Positions 1 to 10,200 of a DNA stretch of 64,000 nt are shown piece after piece (position 1 is the first letter of the stretch; each line of letters starts with the position of its first letter). The notes beneath the pieces were generated by a model that saw only the letters and a list, made by a program, of their open reading frames with translations, searched no databases and was not told the origin of the DNA. The translations under genes and the position numbers were made by a program. This stretch comes from Acidobacteriota bacterium. GTDB taxonomy: Bacteria; Acidobacteriota; Vicinamibacteria; Vicinamibacterales; CAVVIG01. Location of the stretch: NCBI GenBank assembly GCA_003222395.1, contig QHWB01000033.1, positions 124,001-188,000 on the forward strand, read 5' to 3'.

Positions 1-3
1 CAG

Positions 4-3000
4 TTAGAACGCGTATTTGACGCCGAACTGCAGAATGCGCGGATCGCCCGCCTGCAGGATCTGACCGAACGTCGCGTTCCCGATATTCTGGATCGGATTG
101 TTGCGGATGAAGTTGTTCGTCACGTTGAACGCTTCGAGGCGCACCTCGACGTTTTGCGTCGGCGCGAAGCGGACCAGGCGCGCCAGCACCATGTCAATCT
201 GCCAGCGCGACGGCCCGTAAAGACTGTTGCGCACGTAGTTGCCCAGCGTGCCGAACGCCGGTTGCGCGAACGCCGCAGGATTCAGGTAATTCGTGATCGA
301 CGAGGTATCGCCGTATCCGTTGTCGAGCACCGGGTTCGCGCGCTGGTTCGTCCCGCTGATCCCGGTGAGTGCGCGATCCTGTCCCGACACGACGTTCAGC
401 GGGCTGCCCGACAGACCGCGGAACAGACCGGAGATCCGCCAGGTGGACAGCAGCGCCGCGGCTTTGCCCGTCAGCGTCGGCGTCTGATAGCTCGCAGTGA
501 CGTTCGCCACGTGGCGGCGATCGACGTCGCACGCGCCTTCATCGAACGACGGGTTGTTCGGATCGGTCCAGCCGGACTGCACGTTCGGCAGTTGCTGACT
601 GGGAAGCCCGCTGCATTTCGACAACGTGTAATTCGCGCTGTAGCTGACGCGCGATCCACGGCGCTCCACCGAGAGCAGCACGCCGTTGTAACGCTCCCAC
701 CCGCTGTCGTCGTGCGCGTCGAGGTTCGCGATCAACACGCCGTTGACCGGATCGATCTGGCTGAGCACGCGGCGCTGCTGCAGGATGCTGTTCATGCAGG
801 TGCCGAAGTTGGCCGCCGACGGCACGCACGTGACGAGGCTGCCGTTCAGAACGGCGGAGGTGACGCTCGTCAGCCCGTAGTTGAGCGCCTTCATGTTCCA
901 CAGGTGCGTGGTGTAGGCGCCGATGTAGCTCGCCGACGCGACCCAGTTGCTGCCGATCTGCCGCTGCACGCTCGCGTTGTACGACTGTACGGTCGTCGGA
1001 TGAATGTTCGGATCGATCGCCAGGTAGTTCGCGCCCGCGGAGAAGCGCGCTTGGGCCGGCGCCTGCGCGCCCGCGTTGCTGTCGAACGGCAGCGGGAAGG
1101 GATTCCCGCCCGGATAGCCGAGGAACGGGTTGTCGAAGCCGCCGACCGGGCTCTGGATGCGCACGTCCGATCCCCAGGGCGGCGCGATCGCGGTATTCAG
1201 ATGGTACTGGCCGTTGACGAAGTCGTACGACACGCCGTAGGACGAACGCAACGACATCCGGCCGTCGCCGCTCGGATCCCACGCGACGCCGATGCGCGGC
1301 GCAAAGTCGCTCCAGCGCCTGTTCATACCGGCGAAGCCGTTCGGGAATCCCGAATCACCCGGGTACGTGAATCCTGGCGGCGCGTTGTTGAACACGCTCG
1401 TGTGCCGGCCCGATTTGAACCCGTCGAGGCTGAAGTTGTAGATCGCGCCGTTGGTGATCTGCTGCGGGAAGTACGGTTCCCACCGCAACCCGTAATTGAG
1501 CGTCGTCCGGTCGTTGACCTTCCAGCTGTCCTGCGCGTAGAGGCCGAGATACCACTCGGTCATGAACAGGTTGTTCGGACCGGAAGCGGTGAACTGGTTC
1601 GGCCGGCCGACCATGAAATCGGCCAGGCCCGCACCGACGGCCGATCCATCGAAGTTGAAGGTGCCGGGGCTGCGGACGTTCGCGAGCGAGGTCGATTTCC
1701 AGTACGCCGCGCTGCCGCCGAACGCGAACTGATGATTGCCCTTGATGATTTGCAGATCGTCGCCGAATTGATATGTGTTGGTTCGGAACGTCGATTCGCT
1801 TTCAGTGCCGCCGCCCAGATTGAATCCGCCGGTCATCGTCAGCAGCAGATAGTGCGGCATGTAGCTGAACGTGTTGACGCCGACGTCCGGATAGGAGAAG
1901 AAGTCCTGGCTCGTGCGGTGGATCGCCGTCCGATTGAACGCGAAGCGGAACGCGTTCACCGCGTGGGTGCTGAGGATGTAGTTGTCGCCCAACGTGAACG
2001 ACTGCGCCAGGTTGTCGCGGCCGCCGACGGTCGTCGTCAGCACGTTGTCGATCAGGCTGAACGGCGGCGGCTGACGATAAGACGTCGCCATGTAGCGGCC
2101 GAACAGCGAATGATTGCTGCTCCACTGGTAATCGAGCTTGCCGACGGTCTGACCCTCGTCGATTTCGGTACGCGACGCGTAGTTGACGCGGCCGCACGGA
2201 TCGGTCGTCGTCGGCAGGTGGCTCACGATCGCGAGCGACGCCTTGTCGTACAGCGCAGGGCTGATCGTGTTGTTCGCGAATGGCGTGCGAAGGGTGAGCG
2301 TCCGGCCTCCGTTGCAGGCAGGCGACGCAAACGCCGACCAGTCGCCCGCGAGCATCTGCGCCGTCGGAACGAACGAGATGTTGTCCGACGGCGTCTGGCG
2401 CGTGTTGGTGCCCTGATATCCTGCGAAGAAGAACAACTTGTCGTGGCGGATCGGACCGCCCAGCACGCCGCCGTACTGGTTCCGGTTCAATCCGTCGTCC
2501 TTGCGCGTGCCGTCGGCGTTCTTCGCCGCGAACGGATTGGTCGCATTGAAATTGTGATTGCGCAGGAACTCGAACGCGTCGCCGTGCACCTGGTTGGTTC
2601 CCGAACGCGTGACCGCGTTGACGGCCGCGCCCGAGTGCATGCCGTTCTGCGCGCTGAGCGCGCTCGTCTCGACCTTGAATTCCTGCAGCGCGTCGGGGAA
2701 CGGCAGCGGCAGGTTGGCGTTGTCGTACGGATTGTTGTGCGTCGCGCCGTCAAGCAGATATGCCACGCCCGCAGACTGTCCCCCGGCGATCGAGATCAGC
2801 TTCCCGCCCTGCATGCTGCGACTCGACGAGATGCCCGCCGCGCCGTCCGGCTGCACGGCCGCTCCCGTGAGCGCGATCAAATCTACGGGATTCCTGCCGT
2901 TGAGCGGCAGCGCGAGAATGCGCTCGTTCTCCATCACCTGTCCGAGACCGGTGTTGCGCGTTTCGACGAGCGGCGACGCCGCCTGCACCGAGACCGTCTC

Positions 3001-3351
3001 CTCGACGGCGCCGAGCGACAGGTCCACGTTGATGACCGGCGCATCGTTGACCTGCAGGACGACGCCCGTGCGCACGTACGATTTGAAGCCCGGCAGGTTC
3101 ACGTCGAGTCGATACGGTCCAACCGGCAGGTTCGGCAGTGTGTACGATCCCTTTGCGTCCGTGACGGTCGTTCGCTTCAAACCAGTATCGGTTTGCGTCG
3201 CGGTCACGTCGGCGCCAGGCAGCACGCCGCCGCTGGTGTCCTTCACGACGCCGGTGATTTGAGCCGTCGATCCGGCTTGCGCGTGGAGCATCACGCTGGA
3301 GAGTACGATCGCGAGACAGCCGCCAAGCACACCGCGCAGGACGCGCTTCAT
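4..3351 (-). CDS. Oar-like TonB-dependent outer-membrane receptor
   Basis: A 1115-residue outer-membrane receptor of the carboxypeptidase-regulatory-like (Oar) class, expected to import large or complexed nutrients with TonB energy. A signal peptide (about residues 1-25, ending HAQA) precedes a CarboxypepD_reg-like beta sandwich (about 28-115, with GVVKDTSGGVLPGADV), a plug (about 130-290) and a long barrel that ends in an aromatic residue (GVKYAF). I chose the ATG at 3351 because a strong Shine-Dalgarno GGAGGAGG lies at 3356-3363; the open frame upstream is not needed. It lies downstream of the GntR/esterase pair on the same strand with a 58-base gap, so it may share their regulation. The substrate cannot be read from the sequence. 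Confidence 0.93.
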   Translation of the reverse strand: MKRVLRGVLGGCLAIVLSSVMLHAQAGSTAQITGVVKDTSGGVLPGADVTATQTDTGLKRTTVTDAKGSYTLPNLPVGPYRLDVNLPGFKSYVRTGVVLQVNDAPVINVDLSLGAVEETVSVQAASPLVETRNTGLGQVMENERILALPLNGRNPVDLIALTGAAVQPDGAAGISSSRSMQGGKLISIAGGQSAGVAYLLDGATHNNPYDNANLPLPFPDALQEFKVETSALSAQNGMHSGAAVNAVTRSGTNQVHGDAFEFLRNHNFNATNPFAAKNADGTRKDDGLNRNQYGGVLGGPIRHDKLFFFAGYQGTNTRQTPSDNISFVPTAQMLAGDWSAFASPACNGGRTLTLRTPFANNTISPALYDKASLAIVSHLPTTTDPCGRVNYASRTEIDEGQTVGKLDYQWSSNHSLFGRYMATSYRQPPPFSLIDNVLTTTVGGRDNLAQSFTLGDNYILSTHAVNAFRFAFNRTAIHRTSQDFFSYPDVGVNTFSYMPHYLLLTMTGGFNLGGGTESESTFRTNTYQFGDDLQIIKGNHQFAFGGSAAYWKSTSLANVRSPGTFNFDGSAVGAGLADFMVGRPNQFTASGPNNLFMTEWYLGLYAQDSWKVNDRTTLNYGLRWEPYFPQQITNGAIYNFSLDGFKSGRHTSVFNNAPPGFTYPGDSGFPNGFAGMNRRWSDFAPRIGVAWDPSGDGRMSLRSSYGVSYDFVNGQYHLNTAIAPPWGSDVRIQSPVGGFDNPFLGYPGGNPFPLPFDSNAGAQAPAQARFSAGANYLAIDPNIHPTTVQSYNASVQRQIGSNWVASASYIGAYTTHLWNMKALNYGLTSVTSAVLNGSLVTCVPSAANFGTCMNSILQQRRVLSQIDPVNGVLIANLDAHDDSGWERYNGVLLSVERRGSRVSYSANYTLSKCSGLPSQQLPNVQSGWTDPNNPSFDEGACDVDRRHVANVTASYQTPTLTGKAAALLSTWRISGLFRGLSGSPLNVVSGQDRALTGISGTNQRANPVLDNGYGDTSSITNYLNPAAFAQPAFGTLGNYVRNSLYGPSRWQIDMVLARLVRFAPTQNVEVRLEAFNVTNNFIRNNPIQNIGNATFGQILQAGDPRILQFGVKYAF

Positions 3352-3409
3352 CAGACCTCCTCCGACCGGAGTCAAATGTCGGGCGAGTATAACCGCCGGC
3401 CTTGGCCTG

Positions 3410-4168
3410 TCAAACGCTCTGATATCGCACTTTAGCGTGCTTCTGATCGGCGGGAACAATTCCTTGGAGTCGCTGCTTCCGCTCGCTGCGGACGAACGTC
3501 TCGCGGTGGACGCGGCGGAGGCGGAAGTACGGCTCGAGCGTCTCGAGCGTGCGCTCCAGACCGACGGCGATGTGCTCGCGCGTCGCCTGCGCCGCCTCTT
3601 CCGGCGTGCCGGCGGTCAGCGCGGCCGCGAGCTCCTGATGCCGTCTCGGCGGATCGGTGGGCGCCGCCTGCCGCAGCAGGCTGAACCAGATCGACGACAG
3701 CGCGTGCGTCTTCTCGATGACGTCGGTGAGCGACGAGCATCGCGCGCATTCCGCGATGCGCCGGTGCAGTTTGTGATGGAGCACCGTGTACAGCGTGCGG
3801 TCCGGCCTCGACGCGAGCGCGTCGACGCGCGCCGCCAGCTTGCGCAAGTCGGTCCGCTCGCCGGCGGTGGCGACGCGCGCGAACAGCATCGCCGCCTGAA
3901 CCTCCAGCGCCTCGCGGACGACGAAGTGTCCGCGCACGTCGTCACGCGTCGGGATGCGGACGCGCGTGCCGGCGCGAGGGCGGCTCTCGAGCAGCCCTTC
4001 GACCTCGAGCCGCTGCAGTGCTTCCGACACGGGCAGGAAGCTCATGCCGAGCTCGGTGGCGAGCTTGCGGCGCGAGATGACCTGCCCGAGCGACAGCTCG
4101 CCGCGCAGAATTCGCTGACGCACGACGCGGTACGCCTCCGCCGCGAGGCTCGGCGTCGCGTTACTCAT
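3410..4168 (-). CDS. GntR-family transcriptional regulator, FadR/FCD subfamily
   Basis: A DNA-binding regulator of 252 residues. The N-terminal winged helix-turn-helix (about 5-70) shows the GntR pattern with RRKLATELGMSFLPVSEAL and ends in GLLESRPRAGTRV. The C-terminal all-helical FCD domain (about 85-220) keeps three candidate metal-ligand histidines, in HKLHRRI, RRHQELAAAL and REHI, so it probably senses a small acid with a bound metal. The ATG at 4168 lies inside the end of the esterase gene (8-base overlap with the stop at 4161-4163), which points to translational coupling. It probably controls the esterase and perhaps the flanking TonB receptor gene. Confidence 0.9.
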   Translation of the reverse strand: MSNATPSLAAEAYRVVRQRILRGELSLGQVISRRKLATELGMSFLPVSEALQRLEVEGLLESRPRAGTRVRIPTRDDVRGHFVVREALEVQAAMLFARVATAGERTDLRKLAARVDALASRPDRTLYTVLHHKLHRRIAECARCSSLTDVIEKTHALSSIWFSLLRQAAPTDPPRRHQELAAALTAGTPEEAAQATREHIAVGLERTLETLEPYFRLRRVHRETFVRSERKQRLQGIVPADQKHAKVRYQSV

Positions 4169-5825
4169 CGGTCCGCCGCGCCGGCTGGCTTCGAGCAACG
4201 GCCAGACGCTCCTCCCGGTACGGATCGTTCATGGCGCGGCATTCGGTGTTGAAGATCATCGTCGCGCGCCTGTCGCTCGTGAACGGATCCCATTTCGGCA
4301 GCCCTTTGTGGTTCGGATTGCCGTTGCGCGCGAAGGCGACCCACGCGCTGCTCATCTTGTCGGCCAGCGCGGAGCGATCGGGTCCATCGCCGACGACCGA
4401 CTGGCTGATATCGACGTTCTCGAACACGAACGGGATGTCCATGCAGTGCATCGCGCGCAGGCGTCCGCCGCTGACGGGCGAGTACCACTGGAACCGATAC
4501 ACGTAAACGGGCGCCCTGCCGAGCGCCGCCTTGCGTTCCGCCTGCGTATCGGTGCCGCTTCGGAACGGCGATGCGTCGGTCTCGAGAATGAGAGCCAAAT
4601 CGAGGTTGCTCGCCTTCGGCCGGTCTTTCCGGTAGATCGCGATCACTCCGTCGATTTGCGCATCGTCGGCCGATCGCAGCGTCTTCCTGATCCGCTCGCG
4701 CAGCGCCGCATCATCGACTGGCGGCGTGTAGTCGGTGTTAACGTTCCACGTCACTTCGGTTTCGGTGGAGCCGATGAGGAGCGGAACGTTCGCGGAGATG
4801 TCGGTCGCCGTCGGATCGAACACGTTGCGCGGCAGCGACTTGCCATCGACGACCGGCGCGGCGTTGAACCCGGCGCCAGGACCACCACGGCCACGCCCGC
4901 CGCGTTCGCCACCACGGTTCGGAGCCGGTATCGCGTCGAGCAGCTGCTGCATCGGCAGCCTCTGCAGGTCGTCGACCTGATTGCGTTTCAGCCCCAGGCG
5001 CGACATGAGCGCCTCCGCGCTTTCGGTCGCGGCGCTCGCAGGCATGCTCGTAACCGCCGACCCGCTTTGCGCAATCGCGCGGTGGAACAGGCCCTGCGCC
5101 GCCGGCATGCCGAGAAGCGTGCTCACTTTCCCGGCGCCGCCCGACTGACCGAAGATCGTGACGTTGCCCGGATCGCCGCCGAAGCTGGCGACGTTGTCGC
5201 GAATCCACTCGAGGCCGGCAATGATGTCCTTCATGCCGGCGTTGCTCGCATCGGCGTACTTTTCTCCGCCGAGCTCAGCGAGATACGCGAACCCGAACAC
5301 GTTGAGCCGATGCGTGAGGCCGACGACGACCACATCGTGCTTGCGTGCGAGATTGGCGCCGTCGTACGGAATCATGTTCGGCGACCCGGCGGAGTATCCG
5401 CCGCCGTGCAGCCAGACCATCACCGGCCGCTTGTCGACTCTGGTCGCGCCCGGCGTCCAGAGATTGAGGTTTAGGCAGTCCTCGCCCATCGGCTCGCGAA
5501 GGTTCAGCGGCGCCCACTCGGGCACGAGCACCGAGTCGATCAGCGGAGACCGCAGGCCGATTTCGAACGCGTCGCGCACGCCGGGCCACGGCTGCACCTT
5601 CACCGGCGGCAGGAATCGGCGGGCGCCGGCAGTCGATGCGCCGTACGGCACGCCTTTGAACGCCTGGATCTTTTCGATGACGAGGCCACGCACCTTGCCG
5701 GCCGTCGTCTCGACCGTCGCGCCAGGAACGCCTTTCCCGCGCTGCGCCCACACGTCGCGCCAGTCGAGCAACAACGCTCCCGCGGCGGCAACCGTGGTCG
5801 TTCCGATGAACGCACGACGATTCAT
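4161..5825 (-). CDS. Exported type-B carboxylesterase
   Basis: A 554-residue alpha/beta hydrolase of the carboxylesterase type B (para-nitrobenzyl esterase) family, predicted to hydrolyse ester bonds in the periplasm. The N-terminus MNRRAFIGTTTVAAAGALLL looks like a Tat signal. The oxyanion motif HGGGY is at 140-144, the nucleophile elbow GQSGG places the serine at 228, an acidic partner lies in STETE (355-357), and the histidine is H460 in AMHCMDIPFVF. An unusual glycine/arginine-rich stretch (about 304-320) sits on a loop before the acidic residue. A Shine-Dalgarno GGAG lies just before the ATG. The gene overlaps the GntR regulator gene by 8 bases. Confidence 0.92.
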   Translation of the reverse strand: MNRRAFIGTTTVAAAGALLLDWRDVWAQRGKGVPGATVETTAGKVRGLVIEKIQAFKGVPYGASTAGARRFLPPVKVQPWPGVRDAFEIGLRSPLIDSVLVPEWAPLNLREPMGEDCLNLNLWTPGATRVDKRPVMVWLHGGGYSAGSPNMIPYDGANLARKHDVVVVGLTHRLNVFGFAYLAELGGEKYADASNAGMKDIIAGLEWIRDNVASFGGDPGNVTIFGQSGGAGKVSTLLGMPAAQGLFHRAIAQSGSAVTSMPASAATESAEALMSRLGLKRNQVDDLQRLPMQQLLDAIPAPNRGGERGGRGRGGPGAGFNAAPVVDGKSLPRNVFDPTATDISANVPLLIGSTETEVTWNVNTDYTPPVDDAALRERIRKTLRSADDAQIDGVIAIYRKDRPKASNLDLALILETDASPFRSGTDTQAERKAALGRAPVYVYRFQWYSPVSGGRLRAMHCMDIPFVFENVDISQSVVGDGPDRSALADKMSSAWVAFARNGNPNHKGLPKWDPFTSDRRATMIFNTECRAMNDPYREERLAVARSQPARRTDE

Positions 5826-5877
5826 ATCAGCGCCTCCAGACTCAGCGGACTAATATATCAGTTCAACCAACAACTGC

Positions 5878-5902
5878 AGCGCGAGCCTTTCAGGCGAGCG
5901 CG
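5878..5902. repeat. Dispersed palindromic element, copy 1
   Basis: A 25-base copy of the palindromic family seen also at 32950, 32995, 36366, 36403, 36432 and 41257. This copy reads AGCGCGAGCCTTTCAGGCGAG and then CGCG. The arms GCGAGCCT and AGGCGAGC are related. It lies just after the stop codon of the 5907-8867 receptor gene and before the esterase gene. It could act as a transcript-end hairpin, but no T-run follows. Confidence 0.6.
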
Positions 5903-5906
5903 GCGA

Positions 5907-8867
5907 TCAGAACTTCAGTTTCGCGCCGAACTGCACTTGTCGCGGGTTGAACACGTCGCGCGGCGTGCCGAAGCCGAGCTGCGGCGGCGGCGGCGTGTTC
6001 GGGTAATCGATGCTGCCCCACACGGTGTTGATGTCCTTCACGTTGATCCGGTTGAAGAGGTTGAACGCGTCGAGCGAGAGATCGAGACGCGTTCGTCCGT
6101 TCACCGGCACCTCGCGCCCGATGCGGACGTCGACGCTCGCGTACGCCGGCCCCTCGTACGCGTTGCGGCCGATGAGCGCCGGACGATCCGAATTCGGATT
6201 GCCGTCGAGATTGAAATCGCGTCCCGCGAAGATGTTGAACGGACGTCCGCTTTCCACCGACACGAGCGAGCTGACCTTCAGGCCGCCGGCGCGCGAGGGC
6301 AGCTCGGTCAGCGCCGTGATCGTGAGGCGGTGCGTCACGTCCTGCCGCGATCGCGCCATCTCGCCCGTGATGTCCTGACCCTCGGGAAGATCGGCGAGGT
6401 TCGCCAGCGAATCGACGTTGTTGCGGACGCGCGACAGCGTGTAGCTGCCGTGGAACGCCAACCCGCGATCGAATCGCTTTTCCACTTCGAAGGTGACGCC
6501 GTGATAGTTCGAGATGCCGGTGTTGGTTTGCACGAACAGATCGCCGACTTCCGGATACTTCCGGCCACCGAAGATCGGCTTGCCGCTCGCCAGCACGCCG
6601 GTCTGAACGGCGTTGAGATTTCCTGTGTGACCCGGGATCTGCCGGGCGCCGAGGAACAGGTATCCCGCAGACAAGGCGATACCGCGGCCGATCTCGTGCG
6701 AAATCTGGACGCTCGCCTGGTGGCTGTACGGCGTCTGGATGGCGCCGTCGAGCGTGTCGGCGAGCCCGAGGCTGCTCGTCGCCGGAACCTGCCCGGTGGT
6801 CAGAAACGTTCGCGCGGCGGCCGGCGCCAGAGCGCCGCCGACGGTGCGCTGCTGAAAGCGTCCCTGCAGCGGCGCGATCGTCGGGAAGAGCAGCTGCGCA
6901 TTGGCGAGCGACCCGGCGCTCGACCACTGCGTCGCGTTGAACAACTGGCCGACGCTGCTGGCGAGCCGGTCGAAGAACACGCCGTAGCCGCCGCGGACGA
7001 CGCCATGCGCGCTGTACGCGAACGCGCCGCCGATTCGCGGCTGCACGTTGTTCAGATCCCTCTTGACGATGAAGGCCGATGGATACGCTTCGATGTCGTA
7101 CCGCAGCCCGTAGGTCAGCGAGAGGCGATCGGCGGCCTGCCAGTGATCCTGCGCGAAGAATCCGTACGAGCTGTGGTTCAGCGTGAACCGCGTCGCGTCC
7201 GCCCACGCCGGCGGCACGTCGTCGGTCCACGCCGGGCTGACGCCCGGATGGCTCGACGCAGTAATCAAGTACGGCCACCAGAAGACTGCCGGTGTGAACG
7301 TCTGGAATGCGGCGAGCGATGGAAAGATGATCCGCGCCGGGAAGAACAGATCCCATCGCGACTCGTTCCGCAGATAGTTCACGTCGACGCCCGCCTTCAT
7401 CTGATGTCCGCCGGCGCTGCGCGTCACGCTGTCGGCGAACTGGAGTCGAGTCTCGCCGTAGAAATCGACGTCCGACGTGCTCTTGCCCATGATGATGAAA
7501 TTCGAGAGCTCGAGCGCCGGCTCCTTCAGCACCGACGTGAAATCGAACGTGCGGCGCGCCGCCTGGAATCGCGCTTCGTTGATCAGCGTCGGCGACAGGA
7601 TTGACACGACGCTCGCGACGCCGGCCTGATCTCTCGTGAGGTTGTCGCGAGCGGTGCTGGAAGTCGGCGACGCGCGGCCGCCGCCGCCGAGGAAGTTGTC
7701 GGTGGCCGAATCGAGGAAGTTGTACCGAACCGCCACGGTGTGATTGAGCGTCGGATGGTGATCCACCTTCAGCATGAACGAGTTGTAATGGTTCTTCTGC
7801 AGCTGATTCGTCGTCTCCGGCTTCAGGTTGAACTGCGCGCGGACGTCGTTCAGCGCCGCCAGATTGTCGAGCACCACCTGTGAGAACCGGTTCGATTGCC
7901 GGCGCACCTGGCCTTCGTAGTTGCCGAAGAAGAACGTGCGATCGGCAACGATCGGCGCGCCGAGCGTCAGACCGAACTGGTGCTGATGAAGCACGTCGGC
8001 GTCCGGCGTGTTCAGCACCGATCGCGCGCTCAGCCGGTCGTCCATCCCGAAGTAGTAGAGCGATCCGTCGCGGCGATTCGTCCCGGACTTGGTGACGATG
8101 TTCACGAAGCCGCCGAGCGCGCGGCCGTATTCGGCCAGGTAGGTCGAGTTCAGCACGCGAAATTCCTTGGCGGCTTCCTGCGACGGCGTCGCGCGCGGCA
8201 GGCCGGTGAAGGTTTGCACGTTGTCGGCGCCGTCGACCTGAATCATCGTGTTCAGCTCGGGTTGTCCGGCGAAGGACAACCGCGGCGCCGCGGCGGAGCC
8301 GACGCCGACGTCGGGTTCCTTGAACGCTCCGCCGCCGACGTTCTCGCGTCCGCTCGCCACCCCGCTCGACAGTTTCACGAAGTCGACGAAATTGCGGCCG
8401 CTGATCGGCAGCGATTCGATTTCCTTCGTGGTCACGACGCGGCTCAACTCCGCTTTGGCCGGCTCGATGAGCGGGGCGTCGGTGGCAACGCTTACCTGCT
8501 CGGCAATCGGACCGAGGCTCATCCGAATGTCCGCGTCGGTCGAGCCGCCGACCGTCAGCACGATGCCGCTGCGAATCGCGGTCTTGAAGTTGGCGAGCTC
8601 GGCGCGCAGCTCGTACTCGCCGGGATCGAGCGCTGACAGCCGGTAGCGGCCTTCTGCGTCACTCGTGGTCGCGCGGGTCGCGCCCGTGGCGACGTTTCGC
8701 GCCGTCAACGTGACGCCGGGCAGCGATGCGCCCGTTTCGTCGCGGATCGTCCCGAACACGCTCGCCGTGGCGATTTGCGCGGCGGCGTTCGCCGCGCTGC
8801 CGAGCGCGAGCACGGTGAGCCACGCCGCTGTGAACAACGCCCAGGGCCTGATCGTTCCGCTCAGCAT
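5907..8867 (-). CDS. Oar-like TonB-dependent outer-membrane receptor
   Basis: A 986-residue outer-membrane receptor. It has a signal peptide (about 1-32, ending AANAAAQ), a CarboxypepD_reg-like domain (about 35-120, with GTIRDETGASLPGV), a plug region with RNFVDFVKLSSGVASG, and a barrel ending GAKLKF. I take the ATG at 8867 rather than the GTG two codons upstream because the Shine-Dalgarno AAGGAGT (8874-8880) is then six bases away. It is divergent from the lipoprotein gene at 8998 with about 130 bases between. It is clearly different from the 4-3351 receptor. Ligand unknown. Confidence 0.92.
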   Translation of the reverse strand: MLSGTIRPWALFTAAWLTVLALGSAANAAAQIATASVFGTIRDETGASLPGVTLTARNVATGATRATTSDAEGRYRLSALDPGEYELRAELANFKTAIRSGIVLTVGGSTDADIRMSLGPIAEQVSVATDAPLIEPAKAELSRVVTTKEIESLPISGRNFVDFVKLSSGVASGRENVGGGAFKEPDVGVGSAAAPRLSFAGQPELNTMIQVDGADNVQTFTGLPRATPSQEAAKEFRVLNSTYLAEYGRALGGFVNIVTKSGTNRRDGSLYYFGMDDRLSARSVLNTPDADVLHQHQFGLTLGAPIVADRTFFFGNYEGQVRRQSNRFSQVVLDNLAALNDVRAQFNLKPETTNQLQKNHYNSFMLKVDHHPTLNHTVAVRYNFLDSATDNFLGGGGRASPTSSTARDNLTRDQAGVASVVSILSPTLINEARFQAARRTFDFTSVLKEPALELSNFIIMGKSTSDVDFYGETRLQFADSVTRSAGGHQMKAGVDVNYLRNESRWDLFFPARIIFPSLAAFQTFTPAVFWWPYLITASSHPGVSPAWTDDVPPAWADATRFTLNHSSYGFFAQDHWQAADRLSLTYGLRYDIEAYPSAFIVKRDLNNVQPRIGGAFAYSAHGVVRGGYGVFFDRLASSVGQLFNATQWSSAGSLANAQLLFPTIAPLQGRFQQRTVGGALAPAAARTFLTTGQVPATSSLGLADTLDGAIQTPYSHQASVQISHEIGRGIALSAGYLFLGARQIPGHTGNLNAVQTGVLASGKPIFGGRKYPEVGDLFVQTNTGISNYHGVTFEVEKRFDRGLAFHGSYTLSRVRNNVDSLANLADLPEGQDITGEMARSRQDVTHRLTITALTELPSRAGGLKVSSLVSVESGRPFNIFAGRDFNLDGNPNSDRPALIGRNAYEGPAYASVDVRIGREVPVNGRTRLDLSLDAFNLFNRINVKDINTVWGSIDYPNTPPPPQLGFGTPRDVFNPRQVQFGAKLKF

Positions 8868-8997
8868 CGGCACACTCCTTCGATGACGAGGTGAGCGCGA
8901 TGCTACGGACGCCGCCGGGTCGCGTCAACGGGTTCTGACGAAAACTTCGTGAATTTTTCAGATGCCGAGACGCCGTAAGATCGATAGGCTCCCGGGC

Positions 8998-10200
8998 ATG
9001 CGTACCACTGCTCTGCTGATCGCCGCCGCCGCCCTGGGCGGCTGTTCCTCCTCCCGCGCGCCGATTGACAAGAATCAGTTCACGATTCAGCGGATCGCTT
9101 CGCCGGCGGCTGCCGGAGGCAGCAGCGAGCCCCAGCTGACCGTGACCGGCGATCGCGCGATTCTGAGCTGGGTCGAGACCACCGGCGCGTCCGCGACGCT
9201 CAAGTTCGCGGAACGGACCGGAGGCGGATGGTCGCCGCCGCATCAGGCCGCCGCTGGAGACGACTGGTTCCTCAGCTGGGCCGACGTGCCGTCCGTGGCG
9301 AGCCTCGAAGACGGGACGCTGGTCGCGCAGTGGCTGCAGTCCACCGATCCGCACGTCGAAGCCTATGACGTGCGCCTCGCCTTCTCGTACGATGAAGGGC
9401 GCACGTGGTCGCATGCCACGACACCGCATCACGATGGGACGAAAACGCAGCACGGCTTCGTGTCGATGTTCCCGCTGCCGGCCAACCGGATTGGCCTGGT
9501 GTGGCTCGATGGCCGCAACACGGCGGTCCCTGAGAACGACAACATGACCGTTCGTGCCGCGACATTCGATCGCGACGGCCGCCAGGCTGGCGAGACGCTC
9601 GTCGACGACCGCGTGTGCGACTGCTGTCCGACCGCCGTCGCCCTGACGTCGGATGGTCCGATCGCCGCCTTTCGCGATCGAAGTCCCAAGGAAGTCCGCG
9701 ACATCTCGGTGTCGCGCCTCGTGAACGGCGCGTGGACGCCGTCGGCTTCGGTTCACGACGACGGGTGGACGATCGACGCGTGTCCGATCAACGGCCCTGC
9801 TGTGGCCGCGCGTGGACGCGACGTCGTCGTGGCGTGGTTCACGGCGAAACAGGATCAGGGGCAGGCGTTCGCCGCGTTCTCGCGCGACGGCGGCCGAACG
9901 TTTGGCGCGCCGGTGCGGCTCGACGACGGCAGCTCGCTCGGCCGAGTGGCGATCGCGATGCTCGACGAGGGCGCCGCCGCGATGTGGGTCGAGTTCGTCG
10001 ACGGCCGCGCGGAATTGAAAGTGCGCCGCGTCGATTCGTCCGGCCGGCGGAGCCCGACCCAGACGGTGGCCGGCATCAATCGCGATCGTGCCAGCGGCAA
10101 CGCCCGAATGGCACGTCGCGGACGGGAACTGTTGCTCGCGTGGACCGAGACGGCGGGCGGGAATTCCGCGATCAAGACGGCCGTCATCCCGCGTCCGTGA
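8998..10200 (+). CDS. BNR/sialidase-like beta-propeller lipoprotein
   Basis: A 400-residue predicted lipoprotein. The signal MRTTALLIAAAALGGC gives a lipobox LGGC with the acylated cysteine at 16. The rest looks like a repeat-built beta propeller: Asp-box-like turns include SYDEGRTW and SRDGGRTF, typical of BNR/sialidase folds. A central cysteine cluster CDCCPT precedes the last blades and could bind a metal; I cannot say which. I saw no sialidase arginine triad, so a glycosidase function is not claimed. No clear Shine-Dalgarno is visible. The gene stands alone, divergent from a TonB receptor. Confidence 0.8.
   Translation: MRTTALLIAAAALGGCSSSRAPIDKNQFTIQRIASPAAAGGSSEPQLTVTGDRAILSWVETTGASATLKFAERTGGGWSPPHQAAAGDDWFLSWADVPSVASLEDGTLVAQWLQSTDPHVEAYDVRLAFSYDEGRTWSHATTPHHDGTKTQHGFVSMFPLPANRIGLVWLDGRNTAVPENDNMTVRAATFDRDGRQAGETLVDDRVCDCCPTAVALTSDGPIAAFRDRSPKEVRDISVSRLVNGAWTPSASVHDDGWTIDACPINGPAVAARGRDVVVAWFTAKQDQGQAFAAFSRDGGRTFGAPVRLDDGSSLGRVAIAMLDEGAAAMWVEFVDGRAELKVRRVDSSGRRSPTQTVAGINRDRASGNARMARRGRELLLAWTETAGGNSAIKTAVIPRP

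Noticed and set aside
695-900. Possible insertion sequence or phage remnant
   Set aside because: No transposase, integrase or flanking target duplications; the region is receptor coding sequence, and none was seen elsewhere in the window.
154-3435. Very long open frame on the plus strand opposite the first TonB receptor
   Set aside because: It is arginine-rich and lacks any domain, signal or ribosome-binding site; it is a shadow of GC-rich codon usage. Similar antisense frames opposite the HD-GYP/GGDEF and receptor genes were rejected for the same reason.
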